In this document: in pieces, positions 45,321 to 55,043 of the stretch
How positions within the stretch are numbered: position 1 is the first letter of the stretch
Layout of the letters: every line of letters starts with the position of its first letter
Source of the DNA: Corynebacterium marinum DSM 44953
Lineage (GTDB): Bacteria > Actinomycetota > Actinomycetes > Mycobacteriales > Mycobacteriaceae
Length of the DNA stretch: 64,000 nucleotides
Direction: 5' to 3'
Assembly (NCBI RefSeq): GCF_000835165.1
Contig: NZ_CP007790.1
Coordinates: 1,798,001 to 1,862,000, forward strand
Translations under genes and position numbers: made by a program
Notes under the pieces: generated by a model
Database searches by the model: none
What the model saw: the letters and a program-made list of their open reading frames with translations, nothing else
What the model was told of the DNA's origin: nothing

Positions 45321-47177
45321 ATGAGCAAGCCGACCCACACCCCGCTGGAGAAGTACGCCCTGCTGTCCGACATGCGCACCGCGGCGCTGGTCTCGGAGGA
45401 GGGCAGCATCGACTGGTTGTGCATGCCGCGCTTCGATTCCCAGGCGGTGTTCACCGCGCTGCTGGGAAATGAGGAACACGGGCACTGGCTCATCGACGCC
45501 CCCGGCGGCCACGTCTCCGCCCGCCGCTACGTCAGCGACTCCTTCGTCCTGGAGACCACGTGGACCACACCGACGGGGGTTGCCACCGTCACCGACTTCA
45601 TGCCCATCGATGGCGAACTCGAGGGGGAGGAGAAGCGGGCTTTCGCCTGTACCGACCTTCTGCGCGTGGTCCGCTGCGTGGAGGGTGAGGTGGATATTCG
45701 CAATATCCTGCGGCTGCGTTTCGACTACGGCCGTGCCACCCCCTACTACCGTTACCGGGTGACGGCCGCAGAGGACAACGTCGGTGAAATTCTCTGCGTG
45801 GCCGGCCCCAACTCTGTCCATGTGCGTGGCCCCTACCTCACCCTGAATGAGGACACGAACTCCCACCGGGGCTTCTTCCACATGCGTGAAGGTGATCAGC
45901 TGGAGTGGGTGCTCACCTGGTTTCCCTCTCACCGGCAGATCCCGGCCCCGCCGGATTATTCGAAGGCCAAGGAGATCACGCGGCGCGCGTGGCACGACTG
46001 GGCGGAGTCCTGCAACTACAACGGTGAGTATCGCCAGGAGGTGAACCGTTCGCTCCTGGTCCTCAGGGCGCTTACCGACGCCCAGACAGGCGGCATCGTC
46101 GCCGCCCCCACCACTTCCCTACCGGAGGAGTTCGGTGGGCAACGCAACTGGGACTACCGCTACGTGTGGCTGCGCGACTCGGCCTGGACCATCGAGGTGC
46201 TCGTGGAGTCCGGATACACCGAACGGGCACACGCCTGGCGCAACTGGCTGCTACGCGCCATCGCCGGCGACTCCAAGCAGCTGCGCATCATGTACGGCCT
46301 GAGCGGTGAGCGGCATCTGCCCGAGTTCGAACTCGATCACCTGCCCGGCTATGAGAATGCTCGCCCGGTGCGCATCGGCAACGGCGCTGCCGAGCAGTAT
46401 CAGGCGGATGTGGTCGGCGAGGTCATGATCGCCCTGGAGACCCTGCGTATCGCCGGCATCGACGATGACGAGTTCTCCTGGGACCTGCAGAAGTCCATCC
46501 TCTCCTTCCAGGAAGCAGTGTTCGACGCCAAGGACCACGGCATCTGGGAGATGCGCAGCGCACCCGCCTACTTCACCCATGGTCGGGCGATGATGTGGGC
46601 AGCCTTCGACCGCGGCATCAAGGCCGTGGAAAACCACGGCCTCAGCGGCCCCGTCGAGCGCTGGCGGGAGCTGCGCGAGGCGCTTCGCGACGAAATCCTC
46701 ACCCACGGCTGGAACGACCAGCTCCAGTCCTTCACCCAGACCTACGGCAGCACCGCCGTCGATGCCTCCCTCCTCCAGCTCGCCCAGGTCGGTTTCCTCC
46801 CCTACACCGACCCCCGCATGCTCGCAACGGTGGACCGGATTGAAAAAGAGCTTCTCGACGATCACGGTTTCCTCCACCGTTATCCCACCGGCACCGGTGT
46901 CGACGGTATCGCCGGCGAGGAATATCCTTTCCTTCTGTGCTCCTTCTGGCTCATCGAGCAGTACGCCCACTCCGGGCGCCTCCACGAGGCCTGCGAAATG
47001 ATGGAACGTATCCTCGCCGTCTCCTCCGATCTCGGCCTGCTCGCCGAGGAATACTCCCCCACCCACGGGCGTCTCGCCGGTAACTACCCCCAGGCCTTCT
47101 CCCACCTCGGGCTCATCCGCGCTGCCGCCGCCATCAGTCACCCGGAGACACCCGTCGACCCGGAAGCATCACGGTAG
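45321..47177 (+). CDS. GH15-family glycosidase (glucoamylase/trehalase type)
   Basis: A 618-residue cytoplasmic glycoside hydrolase of family 15. The N-terminal ~200 residues are a beta-sandwich starting YALLSDMRTAALVSEEGSIDWLCMPRFDS; the (alpha/alpha)6 barrel has the signatures GGQRNWDYRYVWLRDSAWTIEVLVESGY (~275-300) and C-terminal LLAEEYSPTHGRLAGNYPQAFSHLGLIRAA (~575-605), both including catalytic Glu residues. Mycobacterial GH15 members are trehalases, others are glucoamylases; the substrate is not decided. ATG 45321. Confidence 0.9.
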   Translation: MSKPTHTPLEKYALLSDMRTAALVSEEGSIDWLCMPRFDSQAVFTALLGNEEHGHWLIDAPGGHVSARRYVSDSFVLETTWTTPTGVATVTDFMPIDGELEGEEKRAFACTDLLRVVRCVEGEVDIRNILRLRFDYGRATPYYRYRVTAAEDNVGEILCVAGPNSVHVRGPYLTLNEDTNSHRGFFHMREGDQLEWVLTWFPSHRQIPAPPDYSKAKEITRRAWHDWAESCNYNGEYRQEVNRSLLVLRALTDAQTGGIVAAPTTSLPEEFGGQRNWDYRYVWLRDSAWTIEVLVESGYTERAHAWRNWLLRAIAGDSKQLRIMYGLSGERHLPEFELDHLPGYENARPVRIGNGAAEQYQADVVGEVMIALETLRIAGIDDDEFSWDLQKSILSFQEAVFDAKDHGIWEMRSAPAYFTHGRAMMWAAFDRGIKAVENHGLSGPVERWRELREALRDEILTHGWNDQLQSFTQTYGSTAVDASLLQLAQVGFLPYTDPRMLATVDRIEKELLDDHGFLHRYPTGTGVDGIAGEEYPFLLCSFWLIEQYAHSGRLHEACEMMERILAVSSDLGLLAEEYSPTHGRLAGNYPQAFSHLGLIRAAAAISHPETPVDPEASR

Positions 47178-47231
47178 GCTGGTAAAAGTATTTTCTACAC
47201 GTTCTTTTACCATTGAGGAGCAGTACCCCAC

Positions 47232-47474
47232 ATGATCCAGTTGGTCATCGGAGCAGCCGCCGGCTACGTCCTGGGCACCAGAGCCGGACGTCGCAGATTT
47301 GAACAGATCAAAAAAGGCTACGAAACGGCAGTCAACTCGCCGGCGACCAAAACCGCGATTAAAGCGACCCGCAAGGCTATCGCCGACCGGCTTGACCCGC
47401 AGCCGCGAATGAAAAAAGTCAAAAACCTCAAGCAGGAGGACGGTACCGAAATCTTGGAACCTGACCAAGACTGA
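47232..47474 (+). CDS. YtxH-like small membrane protein (80 residues)
   Basis: An 80-residue protein with a short N-terminal hydrophobic segment with glycines (LVIGAAAGYVLGTRAGRRR, ~3-23) and a basic helical remainder: KKGYETAVNSPATKTAIKATRKAIADRLD. That pattern is typical of YtxH-type, stress-associated small membrane proteins. ATG 47232 follows GAGGAGCAG. 54 bp after the GH15 gene, same strand. Role unknown. Confidence 0.78.
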   Translation: MIQLVIGAAAGYVLGTRAGRRRFEQIKKGYETAVNSPATKTAIKATRKAIADRLDPQPRMKKVKNLKQEDGTEILEPDQD

Positions 47475-47489
47475 GACTCGGATCCGGCC

Positions 47490-48083
47490 TCAGGGCAGGT
47501 CACGACAAGGATTGGTGATCCAGAATTTAGCGAAGCCTGCAATTTCACGGCTAGTTTGGTATAGAATTCGTGTCCAGATGATTCTCTCGAGGGGTACGAC
47601 CACAACTTCTAAGTTGGTACATTTATTAAATATTGCTTGCACTCGCCGAGTATGAGGACGGTGAGTTAAGACTGTGATGTTCGACCAATCCTCTTTTTCA
47701 GCAAGTTCCCCCACAGCCATCGCTTCACCCGTAGTGGTGACAGGATCAGGTTCGAGACACCAAACCCCCGTCGCGGTCTCAGGCCGGCTCACCCCGCGGC
47801 AATGTGCCGTGCCAACTTTATCTAGTTCTTTGCGTGGGTTGGACACGACGAAGTTCTCAGCGTCCCCTTGGTCCACCATCTGAGCCCCCAACTGATGCCG
47901 GCCATCTGCACTGCCAGCTAGCACCACTACCGCATCACTAGAAACAGGGGTTCCCTCCGGAGGGAAGAACAACCAGGTAAACACTCCCAGCGACAGAAAC
48001 AGGCATACGAGGCCTACACCTCCTAAGCACTGCTTCCGCTTCTTGCGGCGTAACCGTGAAGCGGGCCCCTGTTTGAAATGCAT
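47490..48083 (-). CDS. YdcF/DUF218-family membrane-anchored protein
   Basis: About 197 residues (ATG 48083; the frame opens 8 codons earlier). One N-terminal transmembrane segment (GVGLVCLFLSLGVFTWLFF, ~22-40) is followed by an extracytoplasmic domain with DAVVVLAGSADGRHQLGAQMVDQG, SRPETATGVWCLEPDPVTTTGEAMAVGELAEKEDWSNITVLTHRPHTRRV, the DUF218/YdcF arrangement. Relatives affect cell-envelope (ElyC/SanA) biology. No ribosome site; TACACT 12 bp before the ATG suggests a leaderless transcript. Lower GC than the core genes. Confidence 0.7.
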   Translation of the reverse strand: MHFKQGPASRLRRKKRKQCLGGVGLVCLFLSLGVFTWLFFPPEGTPVSSDAVVVLAGSADGRHQLGAQMVDQGDAENFVVSNPRKELDKVGTAHCRGVSRPETATGVWCLEPDPVTTTGEAMAVGELAEKEDWSNITVLTHRPHTRRVQAIFNKCTNLEVVVVPLERIIWTRILYQTSREIAGFAKFWITNPCRDLP

Positions 48084-48131
48084 AAACACAGTGTAGCTAG
48101 CGCTCAATAGCCGAGCAGGGGGCCAAGACTC

Positions 48132-49158
48132 CTAGTGTCCTGCGCCGTTAATTCGTTGTAGGTATCGGGCGATGGATTCGAGAATTTCCTCAGCCGTTTT
48201 AGTCCAGATGAACGGCTTGGGGTCCTCGTTCCAGGCCTTTACCCAGTCGCGGAGGTCTTTCTCCAGTGCCTGCACGCTTCGGTGGTCGCTGCGCTGAAGG
48301 AGCTCTCGGGTCACCTCGGCAAACACCCGCTCCACCTGGTTGAGCCAGGAGGAGTAGGTGGGCGTGAAGTGCATGTGGAACCTGAGATGCTTTCCCAACC
48401 AGGACTGAATCGTTGGGTGTTTATGTGTGCGGTAGTTGTCGCAGATGACGTGCACGTCCAGGCCCTCTGGGATGGTTTTGTCGATCTTGACCAGGAATTT
48501 CTTGAACTCCACTGCCCGGTGCCGGCGGTGGATCGAGGAGATCACCGTCCCATCGGCGACGTTGAGTGCGGCGAACAGGCTGGTGGTGCCGTGGCGGACA
48601 TAGTCATGGGCACGCCGCTCAGGTGTCCCCGGCAGCATCGGAAAGGCCGGCTGGGACCGCTGTAGGGCTTGTACCTGGCTTTCTCGTCAACGCACAGCAC
48701 GACCGCTGACTCCGGTGGGTTCAGATACAACCCGACGATGTCATAAATTTTCTCGGTGAAGAAGGAATCGGTGGAAAGCTTGAACCCCTCCTCCAGGTGG
48801 GGCTTGAGGCCGAAAGCCTTCCAGATCCGGCCGACCGTGGACTTCGACAGTCCGGATTTCTCGGCCATGCTCGCTCGTGACCAGTGCGTCGCATTCGCTG
48901 GTGTGGATTCCAGGGTGTCGACGATGACCTGCTCGACCCGGTCGATACCGATGGTCGCGGGCCGGCCTGGCCGGGGTTCGTCGACCAGTCCGTCGAGGCG
49001 CTTGTCGATGAAGCGGGCCCGCCACTTGCCCACCGTCGGCAATGAGGTACCCAGCCGACGGGCAACCTCCGAATTCGATGCCCCGGTTGCGCATTCCAGT
49101 ACGATCCGGGACCGGAGCGCGAGGTCCTGCGCGGGCTTTCGTGGTGACGTCCGTTAGC
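48132..49158 (-). pseudogene. IS630-family transposase remnant (3' part, frameshifted)
   Basis: Two overlapping minus-strand reading frames together make an IS630 transposase: the first (from about 49150 to 48542) holds the helix-turn-helix (SEVARRLGTSLPTVGKWRARF, RPATIGIDRVEQVIVDTLE) and VLCVDEKA; the second (48638-48132) holds the DDE core (TSLFAALNVADGTVISS, DNYRTHKHPTIQ, SSWLNQVERVF, with the last E). The join is at GAGAAAGCC near 48679-48687, where a -1 shift would restore continuity (canonical GAGAAAAGCC). The 5' end is cut by an IS256 element. Not functional as read. Confidence 0.85.
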
Positions 49159-50587
49159 GTGGTGTATCTGTAACTGCCGGTGAGGACCCCATGAACGATG
49201 TGGGCGACCACCGCAGTACCTTTCGAATCAACTCCTACATCTCCTCGAAAGGGACACCACGATGGCCGCTGGCCCCCATTCTATCGACCCCACCACCTAC
49301 CTCGACGACCTGCTGTCTCAAGCCTCTCCGGACCTGATGAGACAGATGCTGCAGAATTTCATCAACCAGATCCTGTCCACCCAGGCCGACCAGATCTGCG
49401 GCGCCGATTACGCCACCACATCCGAGTCCCGCACCAACGTCCGCAACGGCTACCGCCACCGAGACCTCGACACCAGAGTCGGCACCATCGACGTCGCCGT
49501 GCCGAAACTACGCACCGGTTCCTTCTTCCCGGACTGGCTGCTGGAACGACGCACCCGGGCCGAACGGGCCCTGACCACCGTGATCGCCACCTGCTACCTC
49601 AAAGGCGTGTCGACCCGCAGGATGAACGACCTGGTCGCCAGCTTGGGGATCAACAACCTGTCGAAATCACAGGTCTCAGAGATGGCCAAAGATCTTGATC
49701 AGATGGTGGAGGATTTCCGGACCCGCCCGTTGGATTCTGGCCCGTATCTGTATGTTTCCTGCGACGCGTTGACCATGAAGGTCCGCGAAGGCGGGCGGGT
49801 GGTCAAGACCTCCGTCCTGCTGGCCACCGGCGTCAATGCCGAAGGCTATCGGGAACTACTCGGTATGCAGGTCGCCACCTCGGAGTCGGTGGCCTCCTGG
49901 ACCGGTTTCTTCCGCGATCTCAAGGCCCGGGGCCTGGACCAGGTGTACCTGGTCACCAGCGACGCGCACCTGGGGATCCAGCACGCCATCGGCGAGGTGC
50001 TGCCCAACGCCTCCTGGCAGCGGTGCCGCACGCACTTCGCTAAGAACCTCTCCGGGCTGGTGCCCAAGACGCAGTGGCCGACGCTGTCGGCGATGTTTCA
50101 GACGATCTTCCAGCAACCCGATGCCCAGGCTGTGTGGGATCAGGCACGGGAGGTGGTGGGCTTCTGTGAGCAGAAGTTCCCGCATGTCGCGGACTACCTC
50201 GAGGAGTCCCTCGACGAGCTGCTGGCTTTCACCCACGCCCCGAAGGCGGTGTGGACGAAGGTGTGGTCGAACAACCCGACCGAAAGGCTCAACCGGGAGA
50301 TCCGCCGGCGCACCGACGTCGTCGGGATCTTCCCCAACCGCGACGCCGTGGTCCGCCTCGTCGGTGCCGTGTTGGCGGAGCAGCACGATGATTGGATCCA
50401 GCAGAAGCGCTACATGTCGCTGACGAGCCTGGAGCAGACGAAGGCGATGATGGCTGCCGCCGTCATCGATGCCGGCGAAGCCACTCAGGAGGTCGCATGA
50501 GCCAGTCTCACCATCGGGCTCGTGCCGGTCCCTGACACCGTCATGCTGCTTGTTTTATCGAAAGGCAGATACACCACTCCCGCGGAC
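49159..50587 (+). mobile_element. IS256-family element inserted in the IS630 remnant
   Basis: The ends are a perfect 12 bp inverted repeat GTGGTGTATCTG (49159-49170) and CAGATACACCAC (50576-50587), 1429 bp apart, enclosing one transposase gene. IS630 sequence is found on both sides, so it interrupted that element. The two 8 bp flanks (CCGTTAGC and TCCCGCGG) differ, so no target duplication is seen; a later deletion or recombination is likely. Confidence 0.8.
49262..50500 (+). CDS. IS256-family transposase
   Basis: A 412-residue mutator-type transposase. ATG 49262 follows GAAAGGGACACC. The sequence has QMLQNFINQILSTQADQICGADY near the start, VRNGYRHRDLDTRVGTIDVAVPKLRTGSFFP, a DDE core YLYVSCDALTMKVREGGRVV (first D, ~165) and VTSDAHLGIQHAI (second D, ~235), and the terminal WSNNPTERLNREIRRRTDVVGIFPN with the third acidic residue (E). 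Frame intact. Confidence 0.92.
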   Translation: MAAGPHSIDPTTYLDDLLSQASPDLMRQMLQNFINQILSTQADQICGADYATTSESRTNVRNGYRHRDLDTRVGTIDVAVPKLRTGSFFPDWLLERRTRAERALTTVIATCYLKGVSTRRMNDLVASLGINNLSKSQVSEMAKDLDQMVEDFRTRPLDSGPYLYVSCDALTMKVREGGRVVKTSVLLATGVNAEGYRELLGMQVATSESVASWTGFFRDLKARGLDQVYLVTSDAHLGIQHAIGEVLPNASWQRCRTHFAKNLSGLVPKTQWPTLSAMFQTIFQQPDAQAVWDQAREVVGFCEQKFPHVADYLEESLDELLAFTHAPKAVWTKVWSNNPTERLNREIRRRTDVVGIFPNRDAVVRLVGAVLAEQHDDWIQQKRYMSLTSLEQTKAMMAAAVIDAGEATQEVA

Positions 50588-50657
50588 TTGACCGCTTTCG
50601 TCGCCGGACCCAGCGTTCCAGTTGCTCGCGTTCACCATCGGTCAAGGTCAGTTCGGC
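50588..50657 (-). pseudogene. 5' fragment of an IS630 transposase
   Basis: Minus-strand reading continues from the right of the IS256 element as AELTLTDGEREQLERWVRRRKRSSPRE, the expected N-terminus of an IS630 transposase. On its 5' side the IS481 element begins. It and the 48132-49158 piece are the two sides of the insertion, although the join is not perfectly collinear. Confidence 0.7.
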
Positions 50658-51751
50658 TGTACTGACCGGGGACGTTGGTCGAATCTGTGTGAACCGCTGA
50701 CATGACGAAGACCTCCCGTGTGAAATGGAACGTGCTACCGACTCCACCACCACACACAAGAGGTCTTCCATGTCCCATGCTAACGCAGCCCTGACCCCAC
50801 GTCACCGCCTCAAGGTCGCGAAACTCGTCGTCGACGACGGCTGGCCGATTGCGGAGGTCGCCGCCCGGTTCCAGTGCTCCTGGCCCACCGTCAAACGCTG
50901 GGTAGATCGCTACCGGGCGAACGAATCCATGCAGGACCGCTCCTCCCGACCGCACACCAGCCCTCACAAGACACCGAAGAAGGTCGTCCAACGGATTGTG
51001 TCCCTGCGCCTGCGCAAACGCCTCGGGCCACTCCAGTTGGGTGTGCTGTGCGGGGTCGCCCCGTCGACCGCGCACCAGGTGCTACGCCGGTGCCGGATCA
51101 ACCGGTTGTCGTACACCGACCGGGCCACCGGTGAGGTCGTCCGCCGCTATGAGCACGACGGGCCCGGTGATCTCCTCCATGTCGATGTCACCAAATTCGG
51201 CCAGATCCCTGACGGTGGTGGGTGGCGCTTTGTCGGACGCCAACAGGGTGACCGCCACCGGGCCGCCACCGCCGGCAAATCGAAAAATCCTTATCGCAAC
51301 CCGAAGATGGGGCACTGTTTCGTCCACACCGTCATCGATGACCATTCCAGGGTGGCCTACGCCGAGATCCACGACGACGAAAAAGCCGTCACCGCAGCAG
51401 CGGTGCTCCGTCGGGCTACGGCCTGGTTCGCCGGCCGGGGGATCACCGTCGAGCGGGTGATCAGTGACAACGGCTCCGCCTACCGGTCGCGGTTGTGGGC
51501 TCAGACCTGCGGGGAGTTGGGCGTCACGCCGAAGTGGACCAGGCCGTACCGGCCGCAGACCAACGGCAAGGTTGAGCGGTTCCACCGGACGATGGCTGAT
51601 GGGTGGGCCTACGCCCGGCATTACCTGTCGGAGTCCGAGCGCAGGGAGGCGTTGGGCCGGTGGGTCCATGACTACAATCACCACCGGCCCCATTCCGCGT
51701 GCGGAGGTCAGCCACCGGTGAGCCGGTTAACCAACCTCCCCGGTCAGTACA
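50658..51751 (+). mobile_element. IS481-family element (~1.1 kb)
   Basis: The ends are TGTACTGACCGGGGACGTTG (left) and, as the reverse complement of the right end, TGTACTGACCGGGGAGGTTG; 21 of 22 positions match when extended to GGT. It encodes one transposase whose stop codon (TAG, 51754-51756) lies just outside the right tip. Target duplication not detected. It truncated the IS630 5' end. Confidence 0.82.
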
Positions 51752-51756
51752 TCTAG
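50770..51756 (+). CDS. IS481-family transposase
   Basis: A 328-residue transposase with an N-terminal homeodomain-like helix-turn-helix (NAALTPRHRLKVAKLVVDDGWPIAEVAARFQCSWPTVKRWVDRY), an integrase core with LLHVDVTKFGQIP (first D), VIDDHSRVAYAEI and VISDNGSAYRS (second D), and KVERFHRTMADGWAYAR (E). ATG 50770 has AAGAGG 9 bp upstream. Terminal GGQPPVSRLTNLPGQYI. Frame intact. Confidence 0.93.
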   Translation: MSHANAALTPRHRLKVAKLVVDDGWPIAEVAARFQCSWPTVKRWVDRYRANESMQDRSSRPHTSPHKTPKKVVQRIVSLRLRKRLGPLQLGVLCGVAPSTAHQVLRRCRINRLSYTDRATGEVVRRYEHDGPGDLLHVDVTKFGQIPDGGGWRFVGRQQGDRHRAATAGKSKNPYRNPKMGHCFVHTVIDDHSRVAYAEIHDDEKAVTAAAVLRRATAWFAGRGITVERVISDNGSAYRSRLWAQTCGELGVTPKWTRPYRPQTNGKVERFHRTMADGWAYARHYLSESERREALGRWVHDYNHHRPHSACGGQPPVSRLTNLPGQYI

Positions 51757-51791
51757 AGTTCGATTTCCCTGCCCAGAAATGCACCTCACAG

Positions 51792-53195
51792 GTGCAAGTA
51801 TCTCACACTCCCAAAGCACTGCCCGTTTCATTTGATGACCCTAACCTCGTGTCGACCGCCGGCCTGGTCCCGGTCATGCGCCTGGCCGATGCCGCAGGGC
51901 TGTCGGCTCTGGCGCAGCAACGAATGACCGTCGCAGGCGACAAGGGTGCGCATGCCGGGGCGAAGATCACCACACTGATCGCCGGCATGGTCGCCGGCGC
52001 CGACTCCATCGACGACATGGACCAGCTGCGCCACAGCGGCATGAACCGGCTCTTCGATCGGATCTACGCCCCCTCGACGCTGGGTTCCTTTCTCCGGGCC
52101 TTCACCTTCGGCCATGTCCGCCAACTCGATGCCGTTGCCTCCCGCTTCCTGACCAACCTGGCGACGCAGTCACCGAACCTGGTGCCCGCTGACACCGGCG
52201 GATATGTCTTCATTGACGTCGACGACACCATCATCGAAGTCCACGGACACACCAAACAAGGCGCCGGCTTCGGTTACTCCGGTATCCGCGGACTCAACGC
52301 TCTGCTGGCGACGGTCACCACGAAGGATTCCACCCCGGTGATCGTGGCGCAGCGTCTGCGCAAAGGCTCGTGCGGCTCCCCGCGTGGGGCAGGCCGGTTG
52401 ATCGCCGATGCCATCACCACCACCAGGAGCCTTCCCTCCATGACAGGGAAGAAAATGCTGATGCGGGCAGATTCTGCCTTCTACGGCCGCCCCAGCATCA
52501 ATGCTGCACTCACCGCCGGGGCAGATGTGTCGGTCACCATGCGGATGGACCCCAACGTGAAACGAGCCATCGCCACCATCGCTGATAATGCGTGGACAGC
52601 AATCCGGTACACCGACGCACTCTTTGACGAGGACACCCAGCGCTGGATCTCCTCGGCGGAGGTCGCGGAAGTACCGTTCGTTGCTTTTGCCTCGAAGAAG
52701 AAGGCCGACCAGGTGCCCGGCCGTTTGGTGGTGCGCCGGATTTCGGAGTTGAACAACAAGGACGTGGATCAACCTGGCCTGTTTGATCTTCATCGTTTCC
52801 ACGCGGTGTTCACCACCGCCGACCCCACACTGATGGATACCGTGGCTGCGGATAAGACCCACCGCCGGCACGCGATCATTGAGCAGGTCAACGCGGATCT
52901 GAAGAACAGCGCCCTGGCACATATGCCGTCAGGGAAGTTCACCGCGAACGCCGCGTGGCTGGTATTGGCGGTCATGGCGTTCAACCTCACCCGCACAGCC
53001 GGGGTCATTGCTGCGGGGGCGATGGGCAGGGCCACCACTGCGACGATCCGCCGTCAGGTCATCGCCGTTCCCGCCCGGATTGCGCGTCGGTCCCGGAGAG
53101 TGATCCTGCACCTGCCGAAGGGCTGGAAATGGGAAACCCAGTGGACCCGACTGTTCACCCACGCCCATTCCCCGCCGGTGGTTGTCCCTGCCTGA
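51792..53195 (+). CDS. IS1380-family transposase (first copy)
   Basis: A 467-residue transposase from the GTG at 51792 (frame open upstream into IS481). The DDE core shows the IS1380 layout: YVFIDVDDTIIEVHG (first D), MLMRADSAFYGRPSI (second D), RRHAIIEQVNADLKNSALAHMPSGKFTANAAW (E in HAIIEQVNADL). The end has TRTAGVIAAG and an Arg-rich C-terminus. AAGTATCTC near the 5' end and GAGATACTT near 53219-53227 look like parts of its inverted repeats. Frame intact. Confidence 0.9.
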   Translation: MQVSHTPKALPVSFDDPNLVSTAGLVPVMRLADAAGLSALAQQRMTVAGDKGAHAGAKITTLIAGMVAGADSIDDMDQLRHSGMNRLFDRIYAPSTLGSFLRAFTFGHVRQLDAVASRFLTNLATQSPNLVPADTGGYVFIDVDDTIIEVHGHTKQGAGFGYSGIRGLNALLATVTTKDSTPVIVAQRLRKGSCGSPRGAGRLIADAITTTRSLPSMTGKKMLMRADSAFYGRPSINAALTAGADVSVTMRMDPNVKRAIATIADNAWTAIRYTDALFDEDTQRWISSAEVAEVPFVAFASKKKADQVPGRLVVRRISELNNKDVDQPGLFDLHRFHAVFTTADPTLMDTVAADKTHRRHAIIEQVNADLKNSALAHMPSGKFTANAAWLVLAVMAFNLTRTAGVIAAGAMGRATTATIRRQVIAVPARIARRSRRVILHLPKGWKWETQWTRLFTHAHSPPVVVPA

Positions 53196-53235
53196 CCACC
53201 TGAGCTGAAGCCTCGGCCCGAGATACTTTCAATTC

Positions 53236-53729
53236 GTGGAACACCCAGACGAAGACGTGATCTGGGGATCACTCCTGCCCGAAAGCCCCGACGGTGCCCG
53301 CAGCCGAGATCAATCGCCTACCGAGGGCACATCAGTGGATCGAGGTTTAAGGATATAGAATAATTTTCACACTCTCCGCCGATAAAGGGCTTCGCGATAC
53401 CCTATAATCACAGCTCAAAGGAGCTTTCGACCCCGGTAAGGTAGCATCATTTTCCCTACCGGGGATCCCCCACATTAGGGCCTTTACCTCCCACCATTCA
53501 GAAAACAACGCTCATAACGAGCGAAAATCTTACCCAGCGGTATGCTGGGAAAGCAGTTTACGACAGCCCCATCGGTACAGCACACCCGTCTCGACGATGT
53601 GTACCCTAAAGCCGCGCTGGAGAGGCACGCGTCATGAACTGCAAACATCGCCTCGCTTCCTCCAGGAAGTCGATCTGCTTTACATGAGTTTCGTCGCGCG
53701 TGGACTCACTTTAAAGATCTAGGAGACTA
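53236..53729. other. 494 bp leader region of the polysaccharide cassette
   Basis: No convincing gene; a 40-codon ORF at 53236-53358 has no support. A consensus -10 (TATAAT) lies at 53403-53408 with no matching -35. Downstream is an inverted repeat CCCCGGTA/TACCGGGG (53431-53438 and 53457-53464), possibly an attenuator or a terminator of upstream transcription. AGGAG lies 8 bp before the dehydrogenase ATG. Confidence 0.5.
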
Positions 53730-55013
53730 ATGAGCACCCATAGAATTTCCGACACGCATATCGCGGTGATCGGACTCGGTTACGTCGGATTACCCCTCGC
53801 AGCAGCCTTCGGCCAGCATCTTCCAGTTGTGGGCTACGACATCGATGAATCTAGGATCGCCGAGCTGAAACAAGGCCATGATCGAACCCTAGAGGTCAAC
53901 GACGAGGAACTCTTCCAGGCGATCAACCTCGAATTCACCGCAGATGCTGAGGATCTCCGGAAAGCCAACGTCTACATCGTGACTACTCCTACACCAATCG
54001 ACGAGCATAAATCGCCCGATCTCGGGGCAATTCGGGCTGCTACCCGAACCCTCGCGGCCACCCTTACACCCGGGGACGTGGTAATTTACGAATCCACTGT
54101 GTACCCGGGCGTTACTGAGGAAGTATGCGTGCCACTACTAGAAGAGGTCAGTGGACTTAAATACAACGACGAGTTTTTTGCGGGCTATAGTCCCGAACGA
54201 ATCAATCCCGGAGACAAGGTGCATCGTGTCACTAATATTGTGAAAGTGACCTCCGGTTCTACTCCAGAAATTGCTGATTATATCGATGATCTATATCGTT
54301 TAATCGTATCCGCGGGCACCCACTCGGCCCCGAGCATTAAAGTGGCAGAAGCCGCAAAAGTGATTGAGAACACCCAGCGCGACGTCAATATCGCATTGAT
54401 GAATGAGCTTGCGGTTATTTTCAATAAAATGGATATCGATACTCAAGATGTCCTTGAGGCCGCCGGAACTAAGTGGAATTTCCTACCCTTCCGCCCTGGA
54501 CTAGTCGGCGGACACTGTATCGGAGTTGACCCCTACTACTTAACCCACAAAGCCCAGGCAGTGGGCCACCATCCAGAGATTATTTTGGCAGGACGTCGGC
54601 TCAATGACTCAATGGGACAATACGTGGCCAGCCGACTCGTTAAAACCATGCTGCACCATATCCCAAAGCTGAGCGATGCTCGAATCTTGGTTATGGGACT
54701 CACTTTCAAGGAAAACACTCCGGACATTCGGAACACGCGTGTGGTAGATGTGGTCCGAGAGCTGCAAGAATACGGAATAACCGTCGACGTGCATGACCCC
54801 TGGGCCAGCTCTGAAGAAGTCGAACGCGAGTATGACATCACGTTAGTAGATACGCCTTGCCCGCAAAACTACGATGCGATCATTATTGCGGTCGCGCATC
54901 ATCAGTTTGCCGAGCTCGGCGCGGAAGGTATCCGATCCTACGGAAAATCTGACTGCACCATTTACGATCTTAAGGGTGTGCTTCCGAAATCCGCAGCACA
55001 CCTGCGCCTCTAG
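53730..55013 (+). CDS. UDP-N-acetyl-sugar 6-dehydrogenase (WbpO/TviB type)
   Basis: A 427-residue UDP-sugar dehydrogenase that oxidises C6 of UDP-GlcNAc or UDP-GalNAc to the uronic acid with NAD+. An N-terminal Rossmann motif ([16 protein letters not shown], ~13-28), the catalytic Cys in [15 protein letters not shown] (~260), the DNxxR-like RRLND, and the C-terminal UDP-binding domain ([23 protein letters not shown]) are all present. It heads the cassette and is co-directional with the epimerase 30 bp downstream. GC is well below the core genes. Confidence 0.93.
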   Translation: MSTHRISDTHIAVIGLGYVGLPLAAAFGQHLPVVGYDIDESRIAELKQGHDRTLEVNDEELFQAINLEFTADAEDLRKANVYIVTTPTPIDEHKSPDLGAIRAATRTLAATLTPGDVVIYESTVYPGVTEEVCVPLLEEVSGLKYNDEFFAGYSPERINPGDKVHRVTNIVKVTSGSTPEIADYIDDLYRLIVSAGTHSAPSIKVAEAAKVIENTQRDVNIALMNELAVIFNKMDIDTQDVLEAAGTKWNFLPFRPGLVGGHCIGVDPYYLTHKAQAVGHHPEIILAGRRLNDSMGQYVASRLVKTMLHHIPKLSDARILVMGLTFKENTPDIRNTRVVDVVRELQEYGITVDVHDPWASSEEVEREYDITLVDTPCPQNYDAIIIAVAHHQFAELGAEGIRSYGKSDCTIYDLKGVLPKSAAHLRL

Positions 55014-55043
55014 CAACATACGTTCTACAACAGGAGTACAGAA

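Noticed and set aside
53236..53358. A 40-codon GTG-start ORF after the first IS1380 copy
   Set aside because: No ribosome site and no recognised similarity. It could be the end of a lost gene, but nothing supports it.
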